Assembly (NCBI RefSeq): GCF_001592105.1
Contig: NZ_BCWE01000018.1
Location: 1 to 64,000, forward strand
Source of the DNA: Desulfolucanica intricata
GTDB taxonomy: Bacteria; Bacillota; Desulfotomaculia; Desulfotomaculales; Desulfofarciminaceae
Direction of reading: 5' to 3'
DNA length: 64,000 nt
The first letter of the stretch is position 1; each line of letters begins with the position of its first letter. The translations under genes and the position numbers were made by a program. A model generated the notes under the pieces. That model was not told the origin of the DNA. It saw nothing but the letters and a program-made list of their open reading frames with translations, and searched no databases. Positions 1 through 7,692 of the stretch are shown piece by piece.

Positions 1-645
1 AGCAAGTGCAGCTTCTTTAAGGATTTTGTTGCCCAGCTTTAATACTATATCTTCGTTGGATAAGGCCAGAGCCGCACCGCAGCACTCGGTTTTACAATTC
101 CAATCTACCGTTTGTGCTCCAATAAGCCTCATTAGGTTATCCATAATTTGAGGATTTTCGGGGTCATCTATTTGTACTTCTTTAGGCCTGACCAATAAAC
201 ATCCATAGTATACTGCTGCTCTTAGATTTTTAAGTGATTTTGTAATTTTAGTTTTAATCCGGTCGGGTTTTAATTCGGATATCACTTCCAATATAGATTT
301 AACGTTCACTTTACCTTGATAGTTTTTCCTGGTTATTCGATTGATTTTTTCACAGAGTTTGACGTCTTGTTTCATTTCCACATTGGCCACTGCTAAACGC
401 TGATAGCAGGCAGCACAAGAGGCTGTACAATCTAATCCCATTTCCTCCACCAGAGCCAGATTGCGTGCAGCCAGGGCCACCCCCAGAAGATGACTGACAC
501 TATGACCGGGAGTCGAGCCGCAGCAGCTCCAATCCGGGATTTCAATCAGCTCAATACCCAGGTTCTTTAAGACCACTCTTGAGGATATGTCATATTCTTT
601 AGCACTGGTATGATCACAGCATCCCGGGAAATAGGCGTATTTCAT
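1..645 (-). CDS. hdrB: HdrB-like CCG-domain subunit (partial)
   Basis: The gene runs off the left edge; 215 codons are visible from an ATG at 645. It resembles heterodisulfide reductase subunit B, whose two CCG domains bind the non-cubane iron-sulfur clusters used in thiol/disulfide or electron-bifurcating chemistry. Visible marks are an FPGC motif (C9), a CCG at 41-43, a CxxC at 77-80, a second GC at 149, and C184 with CCG at 188-190. It follows hdrC with a TGATG overlap, so the two are translationally coupled. In anaerobes such HdrCB pairs join HdrA or methylenetetrahydrofolate reductase modules; any partner lies outside the window. The true disulfide or electron-acceptor substrate cannot be told from sequence. 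Confidence 0.85.
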   Translation of the reverse strand, partial: MKYAYFPGCCDHTSAKEYDISSRVVLKNLGIELIEIPDWSCCGSTPGHSVSHLLGVALAARNLALVEEMGLDCTASCAACYQRLAVANVEMKQDVKLCEKINRITRKNYQGKVNVKSILEVISELKPDRIKTKITKSLKNLRAAVYYGCLLVRPKEVQIDDPENPQIMDNLMRLIGAQTVDWNCKTECCGAALALSNEDIVLKLGNKILKEAALA

Positions 646-1223
646 CAGGATATCTCCTCCGACTCTTTAACTCCTTTGAAAATCTCCGCCAATTCTTTGA
701 GGTTTTTATTTTTTGTAGGAAAGAATTTGATTTTACCTCTTCTAAACATAGCTAAACCTGTATCGGCATATTTTAGTAGATTTCTGCTCTTGACATTATA
801 ATTTAGCATCATGCCTAATTCATAAAGCTTACCATTATCTTTTACGGTATCCAGAAAACAGTCATAAAACAAAGCTATATCTTTTGCTCTTCCTTTCAGC
901 TGTACTCCTTCACGTCTGGCTAGGCCGCGCAGGCAGTCCATTACTTGAGCTAAATTTACATGACGTGGACATCTGGAGGTACAGGTTGAGCAGTAAGCAC
1001 AGAGCCAAATAGTCTGGCTTTTTAGTACTTCTCCCTTTAAACCCAGCTGAACCATACGGATGATCCTGTTGGGGGAGTAATCCATGGCAAAAGCAATTGG
1101 ACAACCTGCAGTACACTTACCACATTGATAGCACTGCTGTACCGGTTGACCGCTTTCAATACTTACGTATTCAATAAAATCTTTATTATCATGAAGGTTT
1201 ATCGTTAGATTAATTATAGACAT
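645..1223 (-). CDS. hdrC: HdrC-like ferredoxin subunit
   Basis: A 192-residue protein resembling heterodisulfide reductase subunit C, a small ferredoxin that passes electrons between HdrA and HdrB. Two complete [4Fe-4S] motifs of the CxxCxxCxxxCP type are visible at C31/C34/C37/C41 and C75/C78/C81/C85. No membrane segment is visible, which fits the soluble rather than the HdrE-linked form. The stop codon overlaps the start of hdrB. A GGGG Shine-Dalgarno lies about 10 nt before the ATG. Position next to corrinoid methyltransferase genes suggests electron transfer tied to methyl oxidation or reduction (inference). Confidence 0.85.
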   Translation of the reverse strand: MSIINLTINLHDNKDFIEYVSIESGQPVQQCYQCGKCTAGCPIAFAMDYSPNRIIRMVQLGLKGEVLKSQTIWLCAYCSTCTSRCPRHVNLAQVMDCLRGLARREGVQLKGRAKDIALFYDCFLDTVKDNGKLYELGMMLNYNVKSRNLLKYADTGLAMFRRGKIKFFPTKNKNLKELAEIFKGVKESEEIS

Positions 1224-1323
1224 ATTTTAGTACCCCTTTAATACTTTCTCTATATATGCCAGGTTACCTATAACCCGCTATACCAGAAAATTATTGGAGA
1301 TTAAATAAAACCACTTTATTAGC

Positions 1324-1539
1324 TTAACAAACTCTTTGATGTTTAAATGCCAACTTTTTTAATTTGTTTTTTGCAGATATAATTTTAGGTTTATCGTTAG
1401 AAATAAACAAAGAGTTATCCGGCATAAACACCTTATTTACAGCTTGTTTCCACATAGTATCACAAACTTTACACAAATAATTTCCATAACTTATACTAAA
1501 ATCTACTTTATCCGTGGAATCACAAAGTTTACATTTCAT
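1324..1539 (-). CDS. Small zinc-ribbon-like protein, unknown function
   Basis: A 71-residue ORF with a strong Shine-Dalgarno (GGGGGAG, 7 nt before ATG). It has two CxxC pairs, C3/C6 and C23/C26, the spacing of a small zinc ribbon or rubredoxin-like knuckle, followed by a lysine-rich C-terminal half ending in Cys. I do not recognise the family. It is more AT-rich than the genes around it and stands alone between hdrC and the corrinoid-protein operon. The ribosome site and paired cysteines argue for a real gene; the weak similarity to anything known argues for caution. Confidence 0.5.
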   Translation of the reverse strand: MKCKLCDSTDKVDFSISYGNYLCKVCDTMWKQAVNKVFMPDNSLFISNDKPKIISAKNKLKKLAFKHQRVC

Positions 1540-1743
1540 AAAATTCTCCCCCTATTTAAATCACTTGAATTTAGATGTAAATTTAAATAATTCTAATTTT
1601 CTTTTAATGTCTTTAATATTCAAAAAATACGACATATATCCTTGGTTTAATATTGTTCTTTCTGGAACAATATTGACTTGACTCCTTAGAAAACTGTCGT
1701 TAATATACCGGTAGATAACAAATATAAAAGGGAATATGTAAAC

Positions 1744-1769
1744 AAAAAAAGTCCTGCCCCAAGGCAGGA
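1744..1769 (-). terminator. Rho-independent terminator after the corrinoid-protein operon
   Basis: A 7-bp GC-rich stem (TCCTGCC 1752-1758 with GGCAGGA 1763-1769) is followed, reading the minus strand, by seven T residues (1744-1750). It ends transcription of the regulator/corrinoid-protein unit upstream. Confidence 0.8.
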
Positions 1770-1801
1770 GAGACAAGATGAAAAAGATATTCGATCCATA
1801 A

Positions 1802-1835
1802 CTTAACGGACTAACAACTACTTCTTAGCGTTAAG
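1802..1835 (-). repeat. Inverted repeat downstream of corrinoid protein 1
   Basis: An inverted repeat (CTTAACG..CTAA / TTAG..CGTTAAG) can form an 11-bp stem with a short internal bulge. It has no T-run of its own and lies between the stop codon at 1952 and the terminator at 1744-1769, so it would sit in the 3' untranslated region, perhaps as an mRNA-stabilising hairpin. The rest of 1770-1951 shows nothing else. Confidence 0.4.
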
Positions 1836-1951
1836 CTATTAATACTTTTAGATATTTTATTAGTTTTTCCTTTCTAATTTTTAAGAATAAGCAGAAACCT
1901 TCCAATATACACAAAATAGTACAAGCAATCGGATACTGGATTATTTTTAAG

Positions 1952-2593
1952 CTATTCACTTTCCAAAAGGTTATTTACTAATTCAACAGCTGATTGTGCA
2001 TCTGTCGCAAACCCATCTGCCTTAACTTTCTGAGAAAATTCTTTAGTTACCGGCCCGCCGCCAACTATGACCTTTACTCTACTTCGAAGATTTCTTTGTT
2101 TAAGCATATTAATAGTCTCCGGTATTAAATACAAAGTTGTAGTAAGCATAGCTGAAATACCCAGAATATCCGGCCGGTATTCTATCACTGCTTTTACAAA
2201 ATCTTCCGGCTCAACATCAACCCCTAAATCCACCACCTCCAGACCATTACCGCGCAGCATCATTGCCACTAAATTCTTACCAATATCATGTAAGTCTCCG
2301 GCTACCGTCCCTATAACTACCTTACCCCGCTTCACTTGTCGGCAGGCTGATAAATGGGGTTTTAGTACATTCAGCCCGGCATGCATTGCCCGTGAGGCGA
2401 TCAAAACATCTGAAATAAACAAAATGTTATCTCGAAATTTATCACCAATAATCCTCATACCCGGGATTAAGCTTTTTTCCAAAACATCCTCGGGTTTAAC
2501 CCCATTTTCAAGTGCTATCTCCGTAAGTGTCTTAACTCTATAACACTGCCCCTTCATTAAAGCCTCAGTAATTAAGTCAAATTTTATACTCAA
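1952..2593 (-). CDS. Methyltransferase corrinoid protein (copy 1)
   Basis: A cobalamin-binding methyl carrier of the MtaC/MtbC/MttC family (213 aa). An N-terminal helical cap (about 1-85) precedes a Rossmann B12 domain with the base-off DxHxxG motif (D100, H102, G105), whose His ligates cobalt. The start is probably TTG at 2593 rather than GTG at 2602: TTG sits 10 nt after AAAGGG and gives the same N-terminal length as copy 2. It is close to copy 2 over its whole length (I estimate roughly two thirds identical). The substrate methyltransferase that would charge it is not in the window, so the methyl donor is unknown. Confidence 0.9.
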   Translation of the reverse strand: MSIKFDLITEALMKGQCYRVKTLTEIALENGVKPEDVLEKSLIPGMRIIGDKFRDNILFISDVLIASRAMHAGLNVLKPHLSACRQVKRGKVVIGTVAGDLHDIGKNLVAMMLRGNGLEVVDLGVDVEPEDFVKAVIEYRPDILGISAMLTTTLYLIPETINMLKQRNLRSRVKVIVGGGPVTKEFSQKVKADGFATDAQSAVELVNNLLESE

Positions 2594-2603
2594 TTTCCAC
2601 ACA

Positions 2604-2703
2604 CCCTTTTTTCCCTAAGTTGATATACGGCCTTTTGTACTTATCTACAAATAAAGTAACCTACACAATCATTTTCCAAAAGAATGGGTGCGACCCGGGC
2701 GTA
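2604..2703 (-). pseudogene. Remnant of a duplicated PocR/AraC regulator gene
   Basis: Bases 2637-2703 align with 4519-4584 inside the regulator gene at about 80% identity. Read on the minus strand they give YARVAPILLENDCVGYFICR then a stop, against IAWAAPILLDNDHVGSVICG in the intact protein; a CAA-to-TAA change makes the stop. Bases 2604-2636 then resemble the last codons and spacer of the intact regulator, up to the shared AAAAGGGTGTGT Shine-Dalgarno region. The middle of the gene is deleted. This is what a tandem duplication of regulator plus corrinoid gene would leave after decay. Confidence 0.75.
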
Positions 2704-2829
2704 TTAACGGTGTTTTAACTATTACATTTATTATTTTGAAGTATTCAATAAATAAATGATTATTCCTTGGTTCTTTTTTGCACTTTATTGCATAATATAG
2801 TTATTCCATTAAATTCTTTTAAACAAAGA

Positions 2830-2850
2830 AAAACACCCTCAGAGTGGGCT
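2830..2850 (-). terminator. Possible weak terminator after corrinoid protein 2
   Basis: On the minus strand CACTC-TGA-GGGTG forms a short stem with one wobble pair, followed by TTTTTCTTTGTTT. It lies about 40 nt past the stop of copy 2 at 2889. The stem is short, so termination may be partial, with readthrough into copy 1. Confidence 0.4.
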
Positions 2851-2888
2851 TCTAAAAAATATAAAATACGGCAATTGACACACCATTA

Positions 2889-3533
2889 CTATCTATTTTT
2901 TTCTAAAAGACTATTGACCAAATCCACAGCTGCCAGCGCATCCGCCGCAAACCCATCGGCCTTAACCAACTGAGAAAACTCCTTAGTAACCGGCCCACCA
3001 CCCACAATGATCTTTACCCGTTTTCGAAGCTCTCTCCTCTCAAGCTCATTAACAATTTCCGGTATCATGTATAAGTTAGTAGTGAGCATAACCGACATAC
3101 CCAGAATATCCGGCTGATATTCCAGCACTGCTTTCGCAAATTCCTCAGGGTCAACATCAACCCCTAGATCTACCACATCAAGACCACTGCCGCGCAGCAT
3201 CATTACCACCAAATTCTTCCCAATATCATGTAAATCTCCGGCTACAGTCCCTATAACTACCCTTCCCCGCAGTATTTGCTGACTTGCTGACAGATGAGTC
3301 TTTAACACATTTAGTCCGGCATGCATTGCCCGTGAAGCAATCAAAACATCGGCAATGAAGATGCTATTTCCCCTAAATTTTTTACCAATTACTTCCATGC
3401 CCTGAAGCAAACCCTTTTCCAGAATAGCCATTGGCTCAATTCCATTTTCAATTGCTATTTCCGTAAGGGTTTTAACCCTATTAGCCTGCCCCTTAACTAA
3501 AGCTTCAGAAATTAATTCTAATTTCTCAGTCAT
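2889..3533 (-). CDS. Methyltransferase corrinoid protein (copy 2)
   Basis: A 214-residue corrinoid methyl carrier paralogous to the gene at 1952-2593. The helical cap includes a VLIASRAMHAG segment (about 64-73) typical of the family. The B12 domain carries D100, H102 and G105 of the DxHxxG motif and a C-terminal VGGGPVTKEF segment. ATG follows AAAAGGG by 11 nt. It lies 32 nt downstream of the PocR/AraC regulator, so the two are probably co-transcribed. Family knowledge: such proteins shuttle between a substrate-specific zinc methyltransferase and a methylcobamide:THF methyltransferase. Which substrate it serves cannot be read from the sequence. Confidence 0.9.
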   Translation of the reverse strand: MTEKLELISEALVKGQANRVKTLTEIAIENGIEPMAILEKGLLQGMEVIGKKFRGNSIFIADVLIASRAMHAGLNVLKTHLSASQQILRGRVVIGTVAGDLHDIGKNLVVMMLRGSGLDVVDLGVDVDPEEFAKAVLEYQPDILGMSVMLTTNLYMIPEIVNELERRELRKRVKIIVGGGPVTKEFSQLVKADGFAADALAAVDLVNSLLEKNR

Positions 3534-3565
3534 AAGCTAACACACCCTTTTCAACCCGCTGATAG

Positions 3566-4882
3566 CTATAAGGCATTTTGTTTAAAATTACTGGGTGTTA
3601 CACCCTCAATCTTCTTAAAGACCTTGGTGAAATAGCCAGGATCATCAAAACCGTTTTCTTCCGCAACCTGACTGATATTGAATTTTGGATTTTTTAGCAT
3701 AATTTTAGCATTTTCCACTCTAACCCGGGTAATGTATTCCGTCAAGGTACAACCAAGACTCTGTTTAAAAATTCTGCTAAGATAACAAGGGCTAAGATAT
3801 ACCACCTGAGCAATTTCATCAATAGTTAATTTGTGGCGGTAATTTTTCCTTATATATTCCGCAGCTTTTTGAATCGCCTGAATATTTTTCTTGTCTTTAC
3901 ATTCTTCCACTTTGTCCATAAAAATTTCTAATATATTTTTTACCCAAAGACATATATCATCAGCATCCTGCTTTTCCAACAATTCTTGATAAAACCTGAC
4001 GTTTAATTTTAAAATATCATTTAAATCAGCACCCGCATCCACCGCTGCTCTGGATATAGTTACCATCAGCTCTACAATTCTAGTTTTAACAGTATGTAAA
4101 TTTTCATAATTTTTGGAAATTATATCTATGAGTATACTATCCAGCAGTTGCCGGGCAGACTTTCTTTCCCCATTTCGCACTTCGGCCTTTAAGTTATATT
4201 CTTTATCAATAGAATATAACCGTGCAGCCCTGGACTCAATAGTACGCATAGCAACTTCAACACGTTTTCGGGCCTGTATTTCTTCGGCCAGCCTTGCCTG
4301 TTGAGCTGCGATCTGTCTCCGCTGCTCCAGTACAGTCATACCGTATCTCATAATTTGGTTAGCTACTACAAACAGTAAGTCGGCAGCCGCCTGAACCTTA
4401 TCACTTGACATTACTTCCAATTGTGCGGCAGACCATTTTACTGCCGCTAAGTCTACGTTCAAACCTTTCACCATTTCTTCAATTTCTTCAAGAAAATAAT
4501 CTTCCGGCTCCCACATAAGTACTTGTCCACAAATAACGGAACCTACATGATCATTATCCAAAAGAATGGGGGCGGCCCAGGCAATCAAACCCGCATGACA
4601 TCTAAAAATATAAGGCTCACCGTATTTAGCGGCTTCTTTACCGGCGCGGGCGTATGAGCGCTTACATTTATTTACTCCTAGTTCGTCAGATCGAATCATT
4701 TGACAAAATCGACAGTATTTCATCTCAAAATTAGCGGAATCAATCGTGTTACCTTCAGTATCCACCAATACTGCTTTTAATCCGGTTGATTTTGAAAAAG
4801 AAAATAACAGTTTTTCCAGTAGGGATCTTTCTACCATTTGCTCCAGCCATTTTATATCTTTATTTTGTTTTTGTTGATTCAT
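3566..4882 (-). CDS. PocR sensory domain / AraC-family transcriptional regulator
   Basis: A 438-residue regulator. A PocR ligand-binding domain spans about 20-180 with the family's cysteines (C57, C60, C73, C95). A predicted coiled coil follows near 195-225, and an AraC double helix-turn-helix fills the last 100 residues. PocR domains occur in regulators of propanediol, ethanolamine and corrinoid methyltransferase operons and are thought to sense small substrates or cobalamin-related ligands. An upstream ATG at 4999 would add 39 residues without homology. The ATG at 4882 follows a GGTGG-rich stretch and directly precedes the PocR domain, so I prefer it. It is the likely activator of the surrounding methyl-utilisation genes (inference). 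Confidence 0.85.
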   Translation of the reverse strand: MNQQKQNKDIKWLEQMVERSLLEKLLFSFSKSTGLKAVLVDTEGNTIDSANFEMKYCRFCQMIRSDELGVNKCKRSYARAGKEAAKYGEPYIFRCHAGLIAWAAPILLDNDHVGSVICGQVLMWEPEDYFLEEIEEMVKGLNVDLAAVKWSAAQLEVMSSDKVQAAADLLFVVANQIMRYGMTVLEQRRQIAAQQARLAEEIQARKRVEVAMRTIESRAARLYSIDKEYNLKAEVRNGERKSARQLLDSILIDIISKNYENLHTVKTRIVELMVTISRAAVDAGADLNDILKLNVRFYQELLEKQDADDICLWVKNILEIFMDKVEECKDKKNIQAIQKAAEYIRKNYRHKLTIDEIAQVVYLSPCYLSRIFKQSLGCTLTEYITRVRVENAKIMLKNPKFNISQVAEENGFDDPGYFTKVFKKIEGVTPSNFKQNAL

Positions 4883-5098
4883 GCTGCCACCCACCGCTAA
4901 CCACTCCAATTTCATATAAAAATTATAGAAAAATATCTCTTTGTCGACATTATACAATCTATTATTTAATAGTAATTTTATATTTAATATTTTAAACATT
5001 TTTTATAATAACAAAAATTTATGCCCTTGAAAACCTTTTATAAACTTTTATATATTTATATACTTGATTATGAATAATAAATTAGTAAATACAACCGT

Positions 5099-5118
5099 CA
5101 CACGCACTCACACGCACT
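5099..5118. repeat. Tandem 10-bp direct repeat upstream of the regulator
   Basis: CACACGCACT occurs twice head to tail (5099-5108, 5109-5118), one helical turn apart, about 215 bp before the regulator start. AraC-family proteins often bind direct repeats, so this may be an autoregulatory operator (inference). The stretch stands out from the AT-rich DNA around it. Confidence 0.4.
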
Positions 5119-5148
5119 AAATATCTTATGAACATGTTATACAATTAA

Positions 5149-5186
5149 GCCTCCGGGTACCTGTAAAACCAGATAACCGCGGAGGC
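5149..5186. repeat. Long GC-rich hairpin between mtaB and the regulator
   Basis: GCCTCCG (5149-5155) pairs with CGGAGGC (5180-5186), and an inner stem of about 8 bp with one bulge (GGTACCTG against CAGATAACC) continues it. No T-run follows on either strand, so it is not a standard terminator. It could stabilise the 3' end of mtaCB mRNA or block readthrough into the regulator. Confidence 0.5.
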
Positions 5187-5261
5187 CCAAATGGAAAATC
5201 GTAAATATTACTACAACAAATTACAACCCACTTCCCTGTCTTTAAAGCAGTTCGGATTTAT

Positions 5262-6641
5262 TTACATGTCATATTTTGCCGGATCAAATTTATCGGTAGT
5301 ATTATTCTTAATCATCATTTCCGTAAACTTAGCTTCATCATCGGGAACACTACTTAATTGCTGCTCCAGAATATCAAGATATCTTACTTCACGATCTGCA
5401 AGTACTAATTCTTCTGATTTACTAGCATTACGCAATTCTTCTATAGTAGCGGCTACAGCGATTTTAGCTCTTTCAAAATGTGTTTTTCCTTGAATAATTT
5501 TCTTGCTTATTTCAAGAACTACCTTAGGATCCAGTACATATGCTTGTGGGTCAAATGCTCTGTCAGAATCAACCAATAAATCTCTTAAATCTTTAGCCTT
5601 GCCCTTAGCTGTGGCAGCATTCATAAGTCTGCAATCATAGACAAGATTCTCAAATGTAACAGTAGGAGCCATACCACCCAGCAATCTCACATTTTCCACT
5701 GATTCATTACTCCAGCAATCAGCCAGGGCAGCAGCAATATTACCCACAGTACTGGAATGCGCACAGGCACTGGATTTTCCTTCCATGGAAATCGGAGTAC
5801 CGGTTATAGTCTTAAGATAGACTCCCTCATAACCGCAGTCTTTATCCGGGCCAATCGCACCACATTCAACTGCAACCATAGTCCTTACCGCACTCAGTAC
5901 ACGGTCAATAGCTGCAAAAACTTTAGGAATAAAGTTTTTATTAGCAAGAACCATTGAAGTATTAGCAAAACCACAGGCAGTATCACCTGAAGGCATAGAA
6001 TTAGTTTCTGCGGCAATTTTTACTATATTATCCCAAAGAATACCCATATCTTTGGTTCCAATAACTCCTAAAGCAAACAGAGCCTTTGGCAGGTCACAAT
6101 TCATAACTGCATCATCATGAAGGTTTTTGCCACCCACAGACTCGACAGCTAAAAAGTCAGCCCCGGCTTCACCACAGCCTTTGAATGTCTCCATTAATTT
6201 TTCCCAGTGCTCGCCATGATACATATGTTTTAAATCTTTACCTTCACGGATATCAACCGGAGTCATTCTTAAGAGACTTTTTAAGTTATATTTTGTATAA
6301 TATTCCATCATTACCTCTTTAACAACTTTGGTTACGTCAATACCCCATTGAGGATTAAAAGTACATGGGGGGAGTAGCTCAATCTCTACTAACATACCGG
6401 GAACCTGCAATTCTTTCGCCTTCTCGCAGACACCGGTAATCATTTCCTTATATTGAGCCAAAACTTTGGACATAGTAGACTCATTAATAGCCATAGATGG
6501 AAGAGTAAAATTAACTTCCGGATAAATTGTTCCTCCACCAATAACCATACCGTTTTCACATTTGATTGGTTTTTTGGCATATCCATATACTAAATCTTCC
6601 AAGCTATTGTAACTTAACTCTGTAAAAAATGTTCTTGCCAC
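5262..6641 (-). CDS. mtaB: Methanol:corrinoid methyltransferase MtaB
   Basis: A 459-residue zinc enzyme that moves the methyl group of methanol to the Co(I) corrinoid of MtaC. It matches the MtaB family over its full length (Methanosarcina MtaB is about 461 aa). Likely zinc ligands are visible: E167 (AVESVGG), C223 (TACGFAN) and C269 (KDCGYEG), corresponding to Glu164, Cys220 and Cys269 of the M. barkeri enzyme. The start is GTG, 8 nt after GGGAGGG. It lies 28 nt downstream of mtaC in the same mtaC-mtaB order as in methanogens. It is not an MttB/MtgB-type trimethylamine or betaine enzyme, which is a different family. Confidence 0.95.
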   Translation of the reverse strand: MARTFFTELSYNSLEDLVYGYAKKPIKCENGMVIGGGTIYPEVNFTLPSMAINESTMSKVLAQYKEMITGVCEKAKELQVPGMLVEIELLPPCTFNPQWGIDVTKVVKEVMMEYYTKYNLKSLLRMTPVDIREGKDLKHMYHGEHWEKLMETFKGCGEAGADFLAVESVGGKNLHDDAVMNCDLPKALFALGVIGTKDMGILWDNIVKIAAETNSMPSGDTACGFANTSMVLANKNFIPKVFAAIDRVLSAVRTMVAVECGAIGPDKDCGYEGVYLKTITGTPISMEGKSSACAHSSTVGNIAAALADCWSNESVENVRLLGGMAPTVTFENLVYDCRLMNAATAKGKAKDLRDLLVDSDRAFDPQAYVLDPKVVLEISKKIIQGKTHFERAKIAVAATIEELRNASKSEELVLADREVRYLDILEQQLSSVPDDEAKFTEMMIKNNTTDKFDPAKYDM

Positions 6642-6669
6642 TGTACTATCCCTCCCATTATATTTTTAT

Positions 6670-7302
6670 TTAACCGATTAACTTTTCTACAAGCTCAACA
6701 GCTGTGGCTGCGTCCGGAGATGTTCCGTCAGCACCGATTTCGTCTGCAAAATCCTGAGTTATGGGAGCACCGCCAACAAGCACTTTTACATTATCCCGTA
6801 TACCTTCCTGTTTAAAATACTCAATAGTATCTTTCATGGCCGGCATAGTAGTAGTCAAAAGAGCTGAAAGACATAAAACTTGAGCATTATTTTCCTTTAC
6901 TGCAGCAGCAAAAGTTTCCGGCGCTGTATCTACCCCCAGATCTACCACATTATACCCGGAGCTCTCAAACATCATACCAACGAGGTTTTTACCGATGTCA
7001 TGTAAATCGCCTTTAACTGTTCCAATAACAATGGTGCCTTTGGACGGCATATCACCATCTACAATATAAGGTTTTACGACTGCCACTCCGGCATTCATAG
7101 CCCGAGCACACATTAATACTTCCGGTACAAACATGTCACCGTCTTTAAAACGTTTTCCGACTACGTTCATTGCCGGAATAAGTCCATCATTAATAATTGA
7201 AACTGGTTCTACTTTTGCATCGATAGCTTGCTGTGCTAATTCTTTAACTAGATCTTCCTGTCCCTGCATTACAGCATTACCAAGATCATCAAAGTTAAAC
7301 AT
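6670..7302 (-). CDS. mtaC: Methanol-specific corrinoid protein MtaC
   Basis: A 210-residue corrinoid carrier that accepts the methyl group from MtaB. The helical cap (1-85) includes VPEVLMCARAMNAG at about 59-72. The B12 domain has D99, H101 and G104 of DxHxxG. ATG follows AGGAGGA by 7 nt. It is clearly more distant from the two corrinoid proteins at 1952 and 2889 than they are from each other, which supports a separate substrate. It is the first gene of the mtaCB unit, and its upstream region carries a 22-bp element shared with the mtgA promoter region. Confidence 0.93.
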   Translation of the reverse strand: MFNFDDLGNAVMQGQEDLVKELAQQAIDAKVEPVSIINDGLIPAMNVVGKRFKDGDMFVPEVLMCARAMNAGVAVVKPYIVDGDMPSKGTIVIGTVKGDLHDIGKNLVGMMFESSGYNVVDLGVDTAPETFAAAVKENNAQVLCLSALLTTTMPAMKDTIEYFKQEGIRDNVKVLVGGAPITQDFADEIGADGTSPDAATAVELVEKLIG

Positions 7303-7364
7303 TAAAATTCCTCCTTATAAATAGTAAAAAAAATTGTTAAAACCCTGAAATCAACCCAAAGCCT

Positions 7365-7414
7365 GATTCATAAACTTTTAATTTTTATTTTTAATGTTTA
7401 AAGTTTTATGAATC
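7365..7414. repeat. 17-bp inverted repeat in the mtaC leader
   Basis: Arms 7365-7381 and 7398-7414 are near-perfect inverted copies (GATTCATAAA on one side, TTTATGAATC on the other) with a 16-nt spacer. It lies between mtaC and the shared 22-bp element and could be an operator or a leader hairpin. Apart from this and the element, 7303-7692 is plain AT-rich intergenic DNA. Confidence 0.6.
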
Positions 7415-7446
7415 TTTAAAAATATTTTAATAAAACTCAAATAATC

Positions 7447-7468
7447 TTCCCATGGATTTTCTTGTTTT
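7447..7468 (-). promoter_or_regulatory. Shared 22-bp element, mtaC copy
   Basis: These 22 bases, centred on CCCATGG, recur identically at 11359-11380 upstream of the mtgA-like gene. The copy is about 145 bp before the mtaC start, in the same orientation relative to transcription as the other. Likely a binding site for a common regulator, with the PocR/AraC protein as first candidate (inference). Confidence 0.6.
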
Positions 7469-7692
7469 CTCTTGCTGTATTTTTACTTATAATTTAATTA
7501 ATTAACTGTTTTTATGCAGTACTGTTAGTGTTATATAAATGTGAAAATACCTATTTTTTTAGCGCCCTACCCCTCAAAGAAAACAATAAATTTCAATTAT
7601 TAACAAAATAAATCATAGTATATTTTCATATTTGTTATTAAAATAAGTAAGATAAAAAAAGGTAAATACTAATAGAGGAGGTCAAGCTGGAT

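Noticed and set aside
1561-1776. 71-codon minus-strand ORF after the corrinoid operon
   Set aside because: Its first codons lie inside the terminator hairpin (1744-1769), it has no ribosome site, and the composition is that of AT-rich intergenic DNA.
4883-4999. N-terminal extension of the PocR/AraC regulator from ATG 4999
   Set aside because: The added 39 residues are of intergenic composition, have no ribosome site and precede the PocR domain start.
5149-5186. Terminator of mtaCB
   Set aside because: The hairpin is strong but has no T-tract on either strand, so it is listed as an inverted repeat only.
5262-6641. MttB/MtgB-type betaine or trimethylamine methyltransferase, suggested by the nearby betaine transporter
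   Set aside because: The sequence has the MtaB zinc-site residues and length, no in-frame UAG, and mtaC beside it.
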